A stretch of DNA of 64,000 nucleotides. It comes from Coprobacter fastidiosus (GTDB taxonomy: Bacteria > Bacteroidota > Bacteroidia > Bacteroidales > Coprobacteraceae). A model generated the notes under the pieces. That model had not been told where the DNA came from, did no database searches, and worked only from the letters and a program-made list of their open reading frames with translations. Shown here piece by piece: positions 43,560 to 53,354 of the stretch. Position numbers and translations under genes: made by a program. Location of the stretch: positions 2,914,001 through 2,978,000 of the forward strand of contig NZ_AP028032.1 of NCBI RefSeq assembly GCF_030296935.1, in the 5' to 3' direction. Numbering within the stretch: the stretch's first letter is position 1; every line of letters begins with the position of its first letter.

Positions 43560-44978
43560 ATGAATAAGTTATACAGACCTTCAGTTTATACCATTCCTGT
43601 TGTAATAAAGGATGAACCGGGTAAGACTTTATTGATTCATGGATATACAGGAGCTATGGATATTGCGTCTGAAAAGATAATGAACTGCCTTCAACCAGAG
43701 AAAAGATATTCCTATGATAATATTCCATTGTCTAAAGATGTTTTTGATAGACTTATTGCTCGAGGATATTTTACGGATAAATCTGAACAAGAAGAATACG
43801 AGTATTTAAAAAACTTTACTTCTCTTTTTAATAGATATGAGAAAACTAAAAGTAAGGTTTTTACCTTGATGATTGCTTATGATTGTAATTTCAGGTGTCC
43901 TTATTGTTATGAAGGGAATATTTCTGGAAAAGGTCATCAATGGTCTAAAAAAATTTTTAATAAAGACACGGTTGATTGAGCTTACCAAGCGATGGAAGAA
44001 ATCGAACCTAATAAGAATTTACGTGCTAAAACGATTACATTATACGGTGGTGAACCTTTGATGGCTTCAAATAGGGAGATTATAGAATATATTGTTATAA
44101 AAGGAAAGAGTTTAGGTTATAATTTTGATGCAGTAACTAATGGATATGATTTAGAATATTTTCTTGATTTGTTAGGTCCGGAATCGATTAAATTTCTACA
44201 AATTACGATAGATGGAGAAAAGGAATACCATGATAAACGTCGCATACATTATAAAGACGGAAAGTCATTTGATAAAATTATTGCAAATATTAGTAAAGCG
44301 TTAAAGACAGGTGTTTCTATTTCTGTCCGGGCAAATACGGACGGGAGAAATATTTCAAGTATGCGAAATCTGAAAAATTATTTTTATGAATTAGGTTTTT
44401 ATAATTATAAAACATTTTCTTTTTATTCTGCATTGTTGTGTGGTGAAAAATCTGATGTTGATAAAGTGAAAAAAAATACTCAAACTTCTGAATTGAATAA
44501 AAAATTTGAATACTTAAGCCGTGAAGAATTTCTTTTAAAGCAGGAGCAGAATGATTCTGATATTTGGGGACAGGATTATGGTGTCTTTACGAAAATTTAT
44601 CGGGCATTAAAAAATTCCTCAAAAATACAGTTCCATACGATATTTTGTCCTTCTCAAACCAATTCTTATATATTAGATCCCTATGGGGAAATTTATTCTT
44701 GTTGGGATACCGTAGGAAAGAGAGAGCGTTGTTTAGGCTCTTATTTAGATGATATAGTATGGAATGAAAAAGAACGGAGTTTATGGCATAATCGTAATAT
44801 TGGGACTGTGGCAGATTGTGCTCATTGTAAATATGCTTTGTTTTGTGGTGGAGGTTGCATGGGTAAAGTCCTTGCTAATGGCGGAAGTTTTGAATCTAAT
44901 TTTTGTGATAGTTATTCATTGATTTTTGAGAAATATGTTATTCAGGCATATAAAAAGTATAGGGCAGAAATGCACTAA
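43560..44978 (+). pseudogene. Radical SAM/SPASM peptide maturase interrupted by one in-frame TGA
   Basis: Reads as one 472-codon gene with a single TGA at codon 140 (43977-43979); the frame does not shift. N-terminal region (about 1-100) looks like the winged-helix peptide-binding part of such maturases. The 4Fe-4S motif is intact: Cys109, Cys113, Cys116 in YDCNFRCPYCYE. After the TGA come LYGGEPLM and a full SPASM domain (FCPSQTNSYILDPYGEIYSC; DCAHCKYALFCGGGCMGK; NFCD). Apart from the TGA every key residue is kept. An ATG at 43992 could restart translation of the SPASM half. It precedes a Cys-rich precursor gene by 29 bp. Most likely a recent nonsense mutation; recoding is possible but unsupported. 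Confidence 0.85.
43977..43979 (+). other. In-frame TGA inside the maturase gene
   Basis: Codon 140, context GTT-GAT-TGA-GCT. The same frame codes 139 residues before and 332 after. The same GATTGAG heptamer surrounds the in-frame TGA at 48391. Confidence 0.9.
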
Positions 44979-45007
44979 TAATTAATAACTTATTAAATAA
45001 ATTTTAG

Positions 45008-45268
45008 ATGATGAAAAATCAAGAAGAGAAAAAAGAGAAGCAATCCGAAGATTTGGTCTCTTTAAATGATTCTTTGTACAATGAATTCTCATTGGAAGAG
45101 TTAGAAAAACGATTGGAAACAGACCCTCTATTGTTTGGAAATTTAGTAGATCCTTTATGTTTCATTGATTTTAGCTGTACGTGTAAAAAAGGTACATATA
45201 CCTGTGAGCATGGAGGTGACACTTGCCCTTGTGATGGAGCAAATCTTGATTGTCCAGAGTTTCTCTAA
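45008..45268 (+). CDS. Cysteine-rich RiPP precursor peptide candidate
   Basis: 86 residues (or 85 from the second ATG). The N-terminal half is acidic/basic and helical with FSLEELEKRLETDPL, a leader-like segment resembling leaders of Bacteroidota natural-product precursors. The C-terminal half has seven Cys at 51, 57, 59, 66, 73, 75 and 82. Six of them form two modules C-X-C-X6-C (CTCKKGTYTC and CPCDGANLDC) joined by six residues that include GG. No signal peptide. Position between the radical SAM/SPASM gene and an M50 protease gene indicates that it is the substrate; thioether crosslinks at the cysteines are inferred, not shown. Confidence 0.8.
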   Translation: MMKNQEEKKEKQSEDLVSLNDSLYNEFSLEELEKRLETDPLLFGNLVDPLCFIDFSCTCKKGTYTCEHGGDTCPCDGANLDCPEFL

Positions 45269-45285
45269 GTAATTCTTAAAATTTG

Positions 45286-45322
45286 AAGAACGTCTTGTGC
45301 ATTATTAGTGCAAGATGTTCTT
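45286..45322 (+). terminator. Attenuator-like hairpin between precursor and M50 protease genes
   Basis: AAGAACGTCTTGTGCA and TGCAAGATGTTCTT pair (with a bulge and a G-U) around a 7-nt loop, 18 bp after the precursor stop. The tail TAAATAGG is not U-rich, so partial read-through is expected and would keep the precursor mRNA more abundant than the downstream genes. Confidence 0.55.
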
Positions 45323-45335
45323 AAATAGGTGTTTA

Positions 45336-46556
45336 ATGGATAATGTTGGAGACATAAAGAACCTGAGTATTTTGACATTTGAAACCTCAAGTAGGGAGTA
45401 TAGGTATTTAGTCGCTTTCGGAGAACGATTTTGGGAAATAACAGCTGCCGTTGCAGATCTTATTAAGGCTTTTCAACAAGGAGGGTCTTTGGAGAATGCA
45501 ACAGAGTTATTTTCTAAAAGTCGAGGAAGGTCGTATTCTCCGGAAGAAGTTATGCATTTGGCAGATATTTATATTGCTCCTATTTTTAAAGAAAATAGTT
45601 CTAAAACTACAAAATCTTTTTTATTGAGATTAAATATCTTAACGGCAAGACAAGTCGCTGTTTGTTCAGATAAATTGAAATGCTTATTTCAACGATCTGT
45701 ATTATATCCGTTGTTATTTGTAATTATAATATCGGAAGTACTTTTTTTTATTAAGCAAGATATTGTAACAAAAATATTTGATATTGAGTTTATGGATATA
45801 GTTGGGCTAATCGCTCTTTATATTATATCTTCTTTTTTTCACGAGTTGGGGCATGCTTCGGCTTGTAAATATTTTAAAGTGGAACATGGAGGAATCGGGT
45901 TGGGATTATATTTGACATTTCCGGTTTTTTTTACAGATGTTACTAAAATCTGGGCACTTCCCCGAAAGCAGAGAGTTGTCGTCAATTTTGCTGGTGTATA
46001 TTTTCAACTGATTTTTCTATTGCCACTTATCTTACTTTCATTTATTATTCCAAATGACTTCTTTATATATTTTGTGTTCGTCATTAATTTGAATTTCCTA
46101 TTGACTATGAATCCGTTCTTTAAATTCGACGGTTATTGGATGATGAGTGATTTGTTGGGCATACCTAATTTGCGGAAAAGAACCAATGAACTGTTGTCTT
46201 ATTGGATAAAAAAGATAAGGAAGAAGAATGCGGGGAGTTATCCGTTTTTATTGACGATAAAACCTGTGGAAAAAACAATAGCAATTGTTTATACGATTGT
46301 GGTGAATGTATTTTTTGGATATTATTTTTTCTTTATAATACCCCATTTTTTAGTAGCGTTTGTTTCAGACTTTCCATATTTGTTTCAACGTGTAATTAAT
46401 TCACTTATTGTAGGTAAGATGCCTGACTATGTATTATTAAAAAGTTTTTTCTCCCAATTATTGATTTTAGGATTAATCTTGTTTTTCTTTTATAACTTAT
46501 TAAAGCCTTTGTTGAACAATTTAAAAAGGAAATATATAGAAAAGAATCAGAGGTAA
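45336..46556 (+). CDS. M50 family metallopeptidase with possible N-terminal RiPP-recognition domain
   Basis: 406 residues from ATG 45336 (MDNVGDIKN); an upstream in-frame ATG at 45315 lies inside the hairpin. The first 85 residues (YLVAFGERFWEITAAVADLI, then LENATELFSKSRGRSYSPEEV) look like a PqqD-type winged helix, the RiPP recognition fold. The membrane part holds the zinc motif HELGH at 169-173 and NPFFKFDGYWMMSDLLG with the third ligand Asp. About eight transmembrane helices. Relatives such as YydH sit in peptide-maturation loci and are thought to cleave or escort modified peptides in the membrane. It follows the precursor gene directly. Confidence 0.82.
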   Translation: MDNVGDIKNLSILTFETSSREYRYLVAFGERFWEITAAVADLIKAFQQGGSLENATELFSKSRGRSYSPEEVMHLADIYIAPIFKENSSKTTKSFLLRLNILTARQVAVCSDKLKCLFQRSVLYPLLFVIIISEVLFFIKQDIVTKIFDIEFMDIVGLIALYIISSFFHELGHASACKYFKVEHGGIGLGLYLTFPVFFTDVTKIWALPRKQRVVVNFAGVYFQLIFLLPLILLSFIIPNDFFIYFVFVINLNFLLTMNPFFKFDGYWMMSDLLGIPNLRKRTNELLSYWIKKIRKKNAGSYPFLLTIKPVEKTIAIVYTIVVNVFFGYYFFFIIPHFLVAFVSDFPYLFQRVINSLIVGKMPDYVLLKSFFSQLLILGLILFFFYNLLKPLLNNLKRKYIEKNQR

Positions 46557-46563
46557 TTAGTTT

Positions 46564-48753
46564 ATGATAGAAATTAATGTAAGACATATTGGACAATTTT
46601 TTTGTATCCTATTGATTTTTTTCTTGGGGATATTATTGATTTTTAAACCTGAAGATACATATTTTTTCTCAGGATGGTTTGCTGTCGTTTTTTTGTCGAT
46701 ATTACTTATTTATACGCATAGTGATTTTAAAATTTCCGGCTTGGATATTTGCATCTTTCTATTTGGGTTATATGAAGTGTTTTCCTTATTGTTATCGCCT
46801 AATCCTATTGCTGGTTATCCATATTTGGCTTCGTCATTTATTGGGGTCTGCTATTATTTTGTCCTTCGATTTTATTTAAATACAGAAGATAGAATAAAGA
46901 GTTTGATAAAATGGTATTCTGTTTTTATTTGTTTAGTTTCCATAATTGCCCTCTATTCTTTTTCTCTTTTTGTGGAAAATTTATCAAATGTGGGTTGGGA
47001 TAATAATGTTTCTGGTTTCAAATTCCTTTATCGACCGTTAGGATATTTAAATAATGTGTGGAATACTTTCTCTATTGTTTATTTAGGCATATTGGGATTA
47101 TGCGGATGGTATTGTCGTGATAGCAGGGCGTGGCTGATTTTTTTATACGTTGCATTGATTCTTGTCATAATAAATATTTTATTTTCTTTTTCGCGCGGGG
47201 CTAATTTGGCATTATCCGTTTTTTTATTGGGTAGTACTATTTTGTTCTTTTGCTGTAAGATGTCTTTGAGAAAAAAAATTGGACTTTTCATTTTGACATT
47301 GTCAATTATAGCTTTTGCTTTAATTCCGTATTATGAAGATGTGCTTAAATCGATGCATTGGGGAGAGACTGTTTCTCAGCAACGTAGTGTTTCCGGTCGC
47401 ATCGCTTCTTTATATGCTGCATGGACTGTCTTTAAAGAGAAACCTGTTATTGGATTTGGTTCCGGTAATTATTCTTTGGTAGTGGATTCTTTACTCTTTG
47501 AGAAAGAGAATGTAGCATTTACTAATTTTGCGCCGAATATATTGGTGCAGCTGGGGGTAGAGAAAGGTATAACCGGATTTTTGATATTCGGGTTATTTAT
47601 GGGTTATTTTTTTTGGTACTTTATAAAGGAGAAAAAAAATGGAGGGTCGTATTTTATTGCATTGACAATATTGGCCGTTGGAATAAAGGAAATGACTTTT
47701 TCTTCTTTCCTTGAGTGTGAGGGTATTCGGGTTTTATTGATTACTTTATTGGCTATTTGGCAGAATCGGTATATTTCATGCCGATATATGGTAATTTCTG
47801 CAGGTCCTAAATTACGAAGTATAGCGGTTTTGTCTCTTGTTATATTATGTTCGTTTGTTACTGTTTTTATTGTTCGTCATAATAGAAATGAATACTTTAA
47901 TTATAAGTGTCTGGAAAATATTAATTTATCTCGTCTCGATTCTGCATCTTTTTATATAAGTAAAACTCATGAAAATTTGCCATATCTTATTAATCGGAGT
48001 ACTGTAAATTGGCTGCAATATAACGATTCTAAGGATAAAAAATATTTAGAGAGTTCTATACAATATTTACGGGAAGCTATTTCTATAAATCCTAAAGATG
48101 TCATGTTACATTATAACATGTCTGTTTTGTTAGAATGTATTGGACGGAGGGATTCTGCTCAAAATATATCGAGAAGATTATTGGAAAAGTGTCCGGATAA
48201 TGCACTGTTTTGTATTGGAGCTTTTAACCTTGAGTATAAAAGCGGGGAAATGGAACGTGCGGTGTCTCACTTAACACATGCAATAAAATTGTCGCCTAAA
48301 ATTTTAGAGACAGATTTGTGGAAGCAATGTGCTTTGGATAATAGTTATGTGAAAAAAAATGTTATTGATTTTTTGATAAAAGGCGCAGATTGAGATTCGG
48401 AAGATCCGATTTATTTGGCTAAATACGGGAAAATTTTTTTATGTATAGGTGACACGGTCTCGGCAAAGGAATATTTAGATAAAAGTATAAAGATACTTCC
48501 GAATCTTGTATATCCATGGTACTATTTGGCCGAAATTGAATATTGTAGAGGACATGAGCATCAAGGAGATTTTTATATGCGCCGTTTTTCTCTTTTGGGA
48601 GGAAGAAGCACGGAGATAGAACATATTTATCAAAAGAACGAATATGAATATAAGTTTCTGTCAGATCGGTATGAGGTAAAATTCCGAAAATGGTATGATA
48701 GTCGAAGTTGTCCTTTTTCGGTTTTTTTACCTGTTGATGGGAATATATTTTGA
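46564..48753 (+). pseudogene. O-antigen-ligase-like membrane protein with TPR tail, interrupted by one in-frame TGA
   Basis: Reads as one 729-codon gene with a TGA at codon 610 (48391-48393); no frameshift. Residues about 10-430 contain some ten or more transmembrane helices and the Wzy_C-type patches FSFSRGANLALSVFLLG and RIASLYAAWTVFKEKPVIGFGSGNY. The rest is made of TPR repeats (AISINPKDVMLHYNMSVLLE; SIKILPNLVYPWYYLAEIEY), and the TGA falls between two of them. Family members join glycans to lipid or protein acceptors in the periplasm. The first 609 residues alone could still be functional. Starts 7 bp after the M50 gene. AT-rich like the upstream genes. Odd partner for a peptide locus. 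Confidence 0.75.
48391..48393 (+). other. In-frame TGA inside the O-antigen-ligase-like/TPR gene
   Basis: Codon 610, context GCA-GAT-TGA-GAT; 119 more residues of TPR sequence follow in the same frame without an ATG near the start. A 5-bp hairpin (TCGGA-AGA-TCCGA) begins 3 bp later. Confidence 0.9.
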
Positions 48754-48785
48754 AATGAAAACAATAATAAATAAAATATTGCTTT

Positions 48786-49445
48786 ATGATAGAATTAAAA
48801 TCGGTAAGTAAGGTCTTTCAAACGAAAGACATTGAGACACGCGCATTGGATGATATTTGTTTAAAGATTAATTCGTCAGAGTTTGTCTCTATAATGGGGC
48901 CTTCGGGTTGCGGAAAAAGTACATTGTTGAATTTGATCGGTTTGCTGGATCAACCGACTGCCGGAACTATACTGATACATGATACGGATGTATCGAGGAT
49001 GAGTGATCGGGAGGCTGCCCGGTTTCGGAACAAGAGTCTTGGATTTGTTTTTCAGAATTTCCATTTGGTCCCCTCTCTGAATGTTATGGATAATGTTGAG
49101 TTGCCGTTATTATATGGCCGGGTTGCCGCTGTCGAAAGGAAAGAGCGGGTAAAAGAAGTCTTGAATATGGTGGGGCTGTCGCATCGGATGAAGCATTTTC
49201 CGTCCCAGTTGTCAGGGGGGCAATGCCAGCGTGTTGCGATTGCAAGAGCGATTGTCGGACATCCGGAGATAATTCTTGCCGATGAGCCTACCGGAAATTT
49301 GGATAGCCGTATGGGAGAAGAGATTATGGATATTTTGTTGGAGTTGAACGAGCTTGGGGTTACGGTGGTAATGGTTACTCATGATGAGCATATTGCTTCC
49401 AAAACAGGACGAATAGTACGATTGTTGGATGGAAAACTCGTTTAG
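48786..49445 (+). CDS. MacB/LolD-type ABC transporter ATP-binding protein
   Basis: 219 residues with Walker [11 protein letters not shown]-loop FQNFHLVP, signature [15 protein letters not shown], Walker [13 protein letters not shown] and the switch His in VTHDE. Similar to the MacB/LolD/FtsE group, which works with FtsX-type permeases. It starts a four- or five-gene export module (ATPase, two permeases, TolC, HlyD) on the same strand as the peptide genes. Its base composition looks closer to the chromosomal average than the upstream maturation genes. Confidence 0.95.
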   Translation: MIELKSVSKVFQTKDIETRALDDICLKINSSEFVSIMGPSGCGKSTLLNLIGLLDQPTAGTILIHDTDVSRMSDREAARFRNKSLGFVFQNFHLVPSLNVMDNVELPLLYGRVAAVERKERVKEVLNMVGLSHRMKHFPSQLSGGQCQRVAIARAIVGHPEIILADEPTGNLDSRMGEEIMDILLELNELGVTVVMVTHDEHIASKTGRIVRLLDGKLV

Positions 49446-49459
49446 AGAAAGGGAATATC

Positions 49460-50692
49460 ATGAAAATTGTGTTGAGTTACATAAAGACAGCTTTATATAA
49501 TATAAAGCGGAATAAGGCTTATGCGATATTCTATATTTTGGGTACGACGTTGGCATTTGTTTTCATTGCTATTATATTGCATGTTGTCAAACTTATTACT
49601 ACCGATGCAGAGCCGATGTTATATGGCGATCGAATTGTGACGGTAAGCGGTTCTCAGCTTTACAATATGCAGGGACAATATATCGGAGGAATTTATCCCA
49701 TGGAAATGGAGCAGTTTTTTGCGGCATTGAAAGGTTATGAAATGGTTTCGTATGATAATGATGAGTCTTCTATTGTTTATATGAATGATCAGTTGAAGGC
49801 TGTAGATGTGTCATTTATCGGGGGCGATTATTTTAAAATGTATCAATACCGTTTTATCGATGGGACATCGTTTGATCGTGAGGATGCTCGAGAGGGGAAA
49901 AAAGTCGCTGTAATTAAAGAAAGTTTGGCAAGAGTCGGTTTTCCGGGAGGTAAAGCGGTTGGCGAGAAAATTAAGATTCAAGGTATTGAATATGAAGTAA
50001 TCGGTGTCGTTGCCGATTATTCGATGTTTTCTGCACCTACACTTGCCAGTGTTTGGATTCCGTACCGATATAATAAATTTATCCCTTCTGCTCATTTTTG
50101 TTATAATGTGAATATTCTATTCCCGGAAGATATGGATGTTACCCAGATGAAAGAATTGGTATGTAACAATGTGCGGGCTACAGTAGAAAATAGGGGTATG
50201 ACAGTAGACATATTGCCGGAGAAGATTTATACCAAAAAGGAGGAACGGATAAGAGAATACGGGACAAATATCATGTTGTACGGTGCCGGAGCTGCTATTT
50301 TCTTGTTGTTGATTATTCCTGCTTTGAATATCGTGACATTGAATTTTTCCAATATGGAGAGCCGGGCTTCGGAGATTGCGATTTCCCGGGCGATTGGGGC
50401 TACTCGCATTTCGGTTTTTTTCCAGATTATGGGTGAAAATTTCTTTTTGGTATTGATCGGGGCTATTTTAGGTGTTCTTTTGGTTTTACCGATGTCCTAT
50501 GGGGTACAGAGTCTTGTCCTGGGCGGATCTCTTAATGAAAAAATGTTGTTGATCGCTTCTCTTGATATGTCGGTTATTTGGTGTCAGGTATTGCCCTTGG
50601 CTATTTTGTTCTCTTTATTATCAGGTGGGCTGCCGGCCTATTTAATTACACGAAAAAATATTGCAGAGGTATTGAAAGGAGGAAACGAATAA
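49460..50692 (+). CDS. FtsX/MacB-type ABC transporter permease 1
   Basis: 410 residues: N-terminal helix (about 20-42), a periplasmic MacB-PCD-like domain (about 43-270) and three C-terminal helices with NMESRASEIAISRAIGATRIS, the cytoplasmic coupling loop typical of FtsX-type permeases. Such permeases use mechanotransmission to push substrates from the periplasm through TolC-like channels. Its stop overlaps the next start (TAATG), so the two permeases are translationally coupled and probably pair as a heterodimer. Confidence 0.92.
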   Translation: MKIVLSYIKTALYNIKRNKAYAIFYILGTTLAFVFIAIILHVVKLITTDAEPMLYGDRIVTVSGSQLYNMQGQYIGGIYPMEMEQFFAALKGYEMVSYDNDESSIVYMNDQLKAVDVSFIGGDYFKMYQYRFIDGTSFDREDAREGKKVAVIKESLARVGFPGGKAVGEKIKIQGIEYEVIGVVADYSMFSAPTLASVWIPYRYNKFIPSAHFCYNVNILFPEDMDVTQMKELVCNNVRATVENRGMTVDILPEKIYTKKEERIREYGTNIMLYGAGAAIFLLLIIPALNIVTLNFSNMESRASEIAISRAIGATRISVFFQIMGENFFLVLIGAILGVLLVLPMSYGVQSLVLGGSLNEKMLLIASLDMSVIWCQVLPLAILFSLLSGGLPAYLITRKNIAEVLKGGNE

Positions 50693-51858
50693 TGAGAAAG
50701 TTTTTGCTAAAGATGATCTGGAATCGTCGGAATAAGGTTTGGGAAATTTTGGTAGAACAATTTTTTATCGTATTGGTGTTGATGCTGTGTCTCGGATCTC
50801 TGTTTTCGGCATTGAAAAAATATAATGATCCGGGGCTGTTAAACACAGATAATACATTTGTGTTTTCTTGTATGCCGGTTAATTTTAATTCGCGGGCTTC
50901 TTTACGGGAATCCGGACGCATAACATCTCTTGTCGTTGAACGGTTGAGAACCAATCCTGCAATAGAAAGTGTGACTGTGGGTAGCGGATTGGCCCCATAT
51001 ATGAGAGACGGCGATAACTATAGTGGAGATACGGTCCGGATTAACGATAAAAAAATCATGGCAGCTATAAAGACTGTCGATAAATATGCTCTTGATGTAT
51101 TTGATATTCGTTTGGAAGAAGGAGAGTGGTTTACCGGAGAGACCAAATTGGCTGATGGCTCTCTTCCTGTTGTTGTTTCCCGGCAATTGGTAGATGCTGT
51201 CGGGTGGGTAGATGCCGTCGGCAAGAAGTTTGTATATAGAAATCGGGAACTTACGGTAATCGGAGTTGTTGCAGGGGTGAAGCATGCAGTATTCGAACCT
51301 TCGTCAGAGGCGATACTTTTCCCTTTCGAGCATTTGCCCTTTATGGAATGTGTCGCTAAAGTAAAAAAAGGGCATGAAGCCGACTTTTATAATGCTTGCG
51401 ATAAAGAGTTCAAACGGGCTGGCTTGAATAATGATGTCGAGTTGTTTGTTTCTCCGATGGAAGAGTGGAAGGCTTTTTCAATGGTTGGGACGATGCTTTC
51501 AGTTGCAGCACAAGCCGTGCCGGCTTTTTTCTTGTTTATTTTTGCGTTTATTGGAACATTCGGATTATTTTGGTTACAGTCGAAAAAAAGGTTGAAAGAG
51601 TATGCTTTGCAGTTGGCTTTAGGAGCAACACGTAGAGATCTTATGAAAATGGTGCTTGGAGAAAGTTTGTTGATTTCGGTAATGGCTTCTATTCCTTCAG
51701 TACTGTTGGCATTTTTTATTTATGATTTTACCGTAGAAAATATTGCTGCAGTTGTGACCACAATATTGCTGATGTGTTTGTTTTCATTATTTAGTGCATG
51801 GTATCCGGCATACCGAATTTCTCGTGTAAATCCGGCAGAGGTATTGCATTATGAATAA
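50692..51858 (+). CDS. FtsX/MacB-type ABC transporter permease 2
   Basis: 388 residues from ATG 50692. Same fold as permease 1: helix at about 22-42, periplasmic domain (VTVGSGLAPYMRDGDNYSG), three C-terminal helices with SKKRLKEYALQLALGATRRD, and the family ending YRISRVNPAEVLHYE. It follows permease 1 with a TAATG overlap. Confidence 0.92.
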   Translation: MRKFLLKMIWNRRNKVWEILVEQFFIVLVLMLCLGSLFSALKKYNDPGLLNTDNTFVFSCMPVNFNSRASLRESGRITSLVVERLRTNPAIESVTVGSGLAPYMRDGDNYSGDTVRINDKKIMAAIKTVDKYALDVFDIRLEEGEWFTGETKLADGSLPVVVSRQLVDAVGWVDAVGKKFVYRNRELTVIGVVAGVKHAVFEPSSEAILFPFEHLPFMECVAKVKKGHEADFYNACDKEFKRAGLNNDVELFVSPMEEWKAFSMVGTMLSVAAQAVPAFFLFIFAFIGTFGLFWLQSKKRLKEYALQLALGATRRDLMKMVLGESLLISVMASIPSVLLAFFIYDFTVENIAAVVTTILLMCLFSLFSAWYPAYRISRVNPAEVLHYE

Positions 51859-51876
51859 TGAGTAAATATAGGTTAT

Positions 51877-53343
51877 ATGAAACTATGGATGATATGTATA
51901 GTCTTTCTGTTCCCTACCTGTTTGTGGGGGCAGAAAGATACTTTGTCTCTCTCTATGGATCAGGCTTTAAATATAGCTCGTATTTTTTCTATTGATGCAA
52001 TCGTGGCAAGAAATACTTTGCAGATTGCTTATTGGTCGTACCGTAATTATAAGGCGGATTTGTTACCCAGTATGGTTTTAGATGGCACTTTGCCCAGCTT
52101 GGATAAGTCATTGTCTTCTTATCAGAAAGAAGATGGTACATATTCGTTCGTTACAAACCGTCTGCTCAGTGAAAATTTGAATCTTTCTATTACTCAAAAT
52201 ATTCCTTATACGGGAGGTTCTATTTCTTTACAGTCACAATTGCAACGTATTGACCAGTTGGACGGAGATCGTAATACAAGTTATTTGAGCGTCCCTTTAG
52301 GATTGACCCTTTCTCAGCCTTTGATTACAGCTCGGCCATTAAGATGGTCGATGCGTATAGAGCCCAAGAAGTATAAAGAGGCATTACAACAATATTGTGT
52401 AAGTATGGAGGCTGTAAATATGCAGACAGTCAAGCATTATTTCGAATTTTTATTAGCATCGGTAAATAAAAATATCGCAGAACAGAATCTGAAAAATGCT
52501 GAGGAATTGTTGAAAATAGCTCAGGGTAAGAAAAAGATCGGAATAATATCGGATAATGATTTGCTGCAACTGGAATTAGGAAGATTGAATGCTTCGTCAA
52601 ATTTGATAAAAGCGGAACAAGAGTATGATAATAAGATGTATGCTTTTCGAAATTATTTGCGATATGATGATTCTGTCGTGTTGAAAATTGATGTTCCGCA
52701 AAAATGTCCTGTTGTAAAGATTTCACCACGTGAGGTTTTAGATATTGCATTAAAAAATAATCCTTTAAATTATTCGATCGAAAGGCAGTTGTTAGAGGCA
52801 AAACAGCAAATTGCCCAAGCTCGAGTAGATCGTGGATTTAAAGCGGATATTTATGCTTCGGTAGGATTTACGGGAAGTGATAATAGTTTATCCGGAACAT
52901 ATCAGAATTTACAGAATCGTCAGGTTGTGAGTTTAGGAATACGTATTCCTATTTTAGATTGGGGAAAAGGTCGGGGACGAGTGCGGTTGGCGAAGTCGCA
53001 GCAAGAGCTCATAAAGGCGCAAATTGAGCAAAGCCAGATGAATTTTGAACGAGATGTAACGTTATCTGTCAATCAATTTCAAGATCAGACACGATTGTTA
53101 GATATTGCTGTTCTTGCAGATTCTGTTGCACAATGTCGGTATAAAACAGCATACAATATCTTTGTTATGGGAAATATTAATGTCTTGGATATAAATTCGG
53201 CTCAAGTAGAACGGGATAATGCCCGTAGAGAATATATTTCTCAGTTATATACCTCTTGGTTATATTATTACAATATTCGACAGCTATCCCTTTATGATTT
53301 TGTTCGAGATGAGGATATTATATATGAAATGATAAAAAATTAA
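51877..53343 (+). CDS. TolC family outer membrane protein of the peptide exporter
   Basis: 488 residues with signal peptide (cleavage near CLWGQ) and two outer-membrane-efflux repeats with long helices (about 200-260 and 385-440). The IPILDWGKGRGRVRLAKSQQEL patch is typical of TolC-like proteins. 18 bp after permease 2. It would give the MacB-type complex a route through the outer membrane. Distinct from the TolC at 14952-16403. Confidence 0.92.
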   Translation: MKLWMICIVFLFPTCLWGQKDTLSLSMDQALNIARIFSIDAIVARNTLQIAYWSYRNYKADLLPSMVLDGTLPSLDKSLSSYQKEDGTYSFVTNRLLSENLNLSITQNIPYTGGSISLQSQLQRIDQLDGDRNTSYLSVPLGLTLSQPLITARPLRWSMRIEPKKYKEALQQYCVSMEAVNMQTVKHYFEFLLASVNKNIAEQNLKNAEELLKIAQGKKKIGIISDNDLLQLELGRLNASSNLIKAEQEYDNKMYAFRNYLRYDDSVVLKIDVPQKCPVVKISPREVLDIALKNNPLNYSIERQLLEAKQQIAQARVDRGFKADIYASVGFTGSDNSLSGTYQNLQNRQVVSLGIRIPILDWGKGRGRVRLAKSQQELIKAQIEQSQMNFERDVTLSVNQFQDQTRLLDIAVLADSVAQCRYKTAYNIFVMGNINVLDINSAQVERDNARREYISQLYTSWLYYYNIRQLSLYDFVRDEDIIYEMIKN

Positions 53344-53354
53344 AAAATATAAAC

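Noticed and set aside
48391-48410. TGA as selenocysteine codon with the following TCGGA/TCCGA hairpin as SECIS element
   Set aside because: The stem is only 5 bp and starts 3 nt after the TGA, too small and too close for a bacterial SECIS; no such hairpin follows the TGA at 43977, and neither site aligns with a Cys/Sec active site.
43560-48753. TGA read as Trp or another sense codon throughout the genome
   Set aside because: rluD, ddl, the acyltransferase, kdpD and ruvX end with TGA at the expected lengths, so TGA is a normal stop here.
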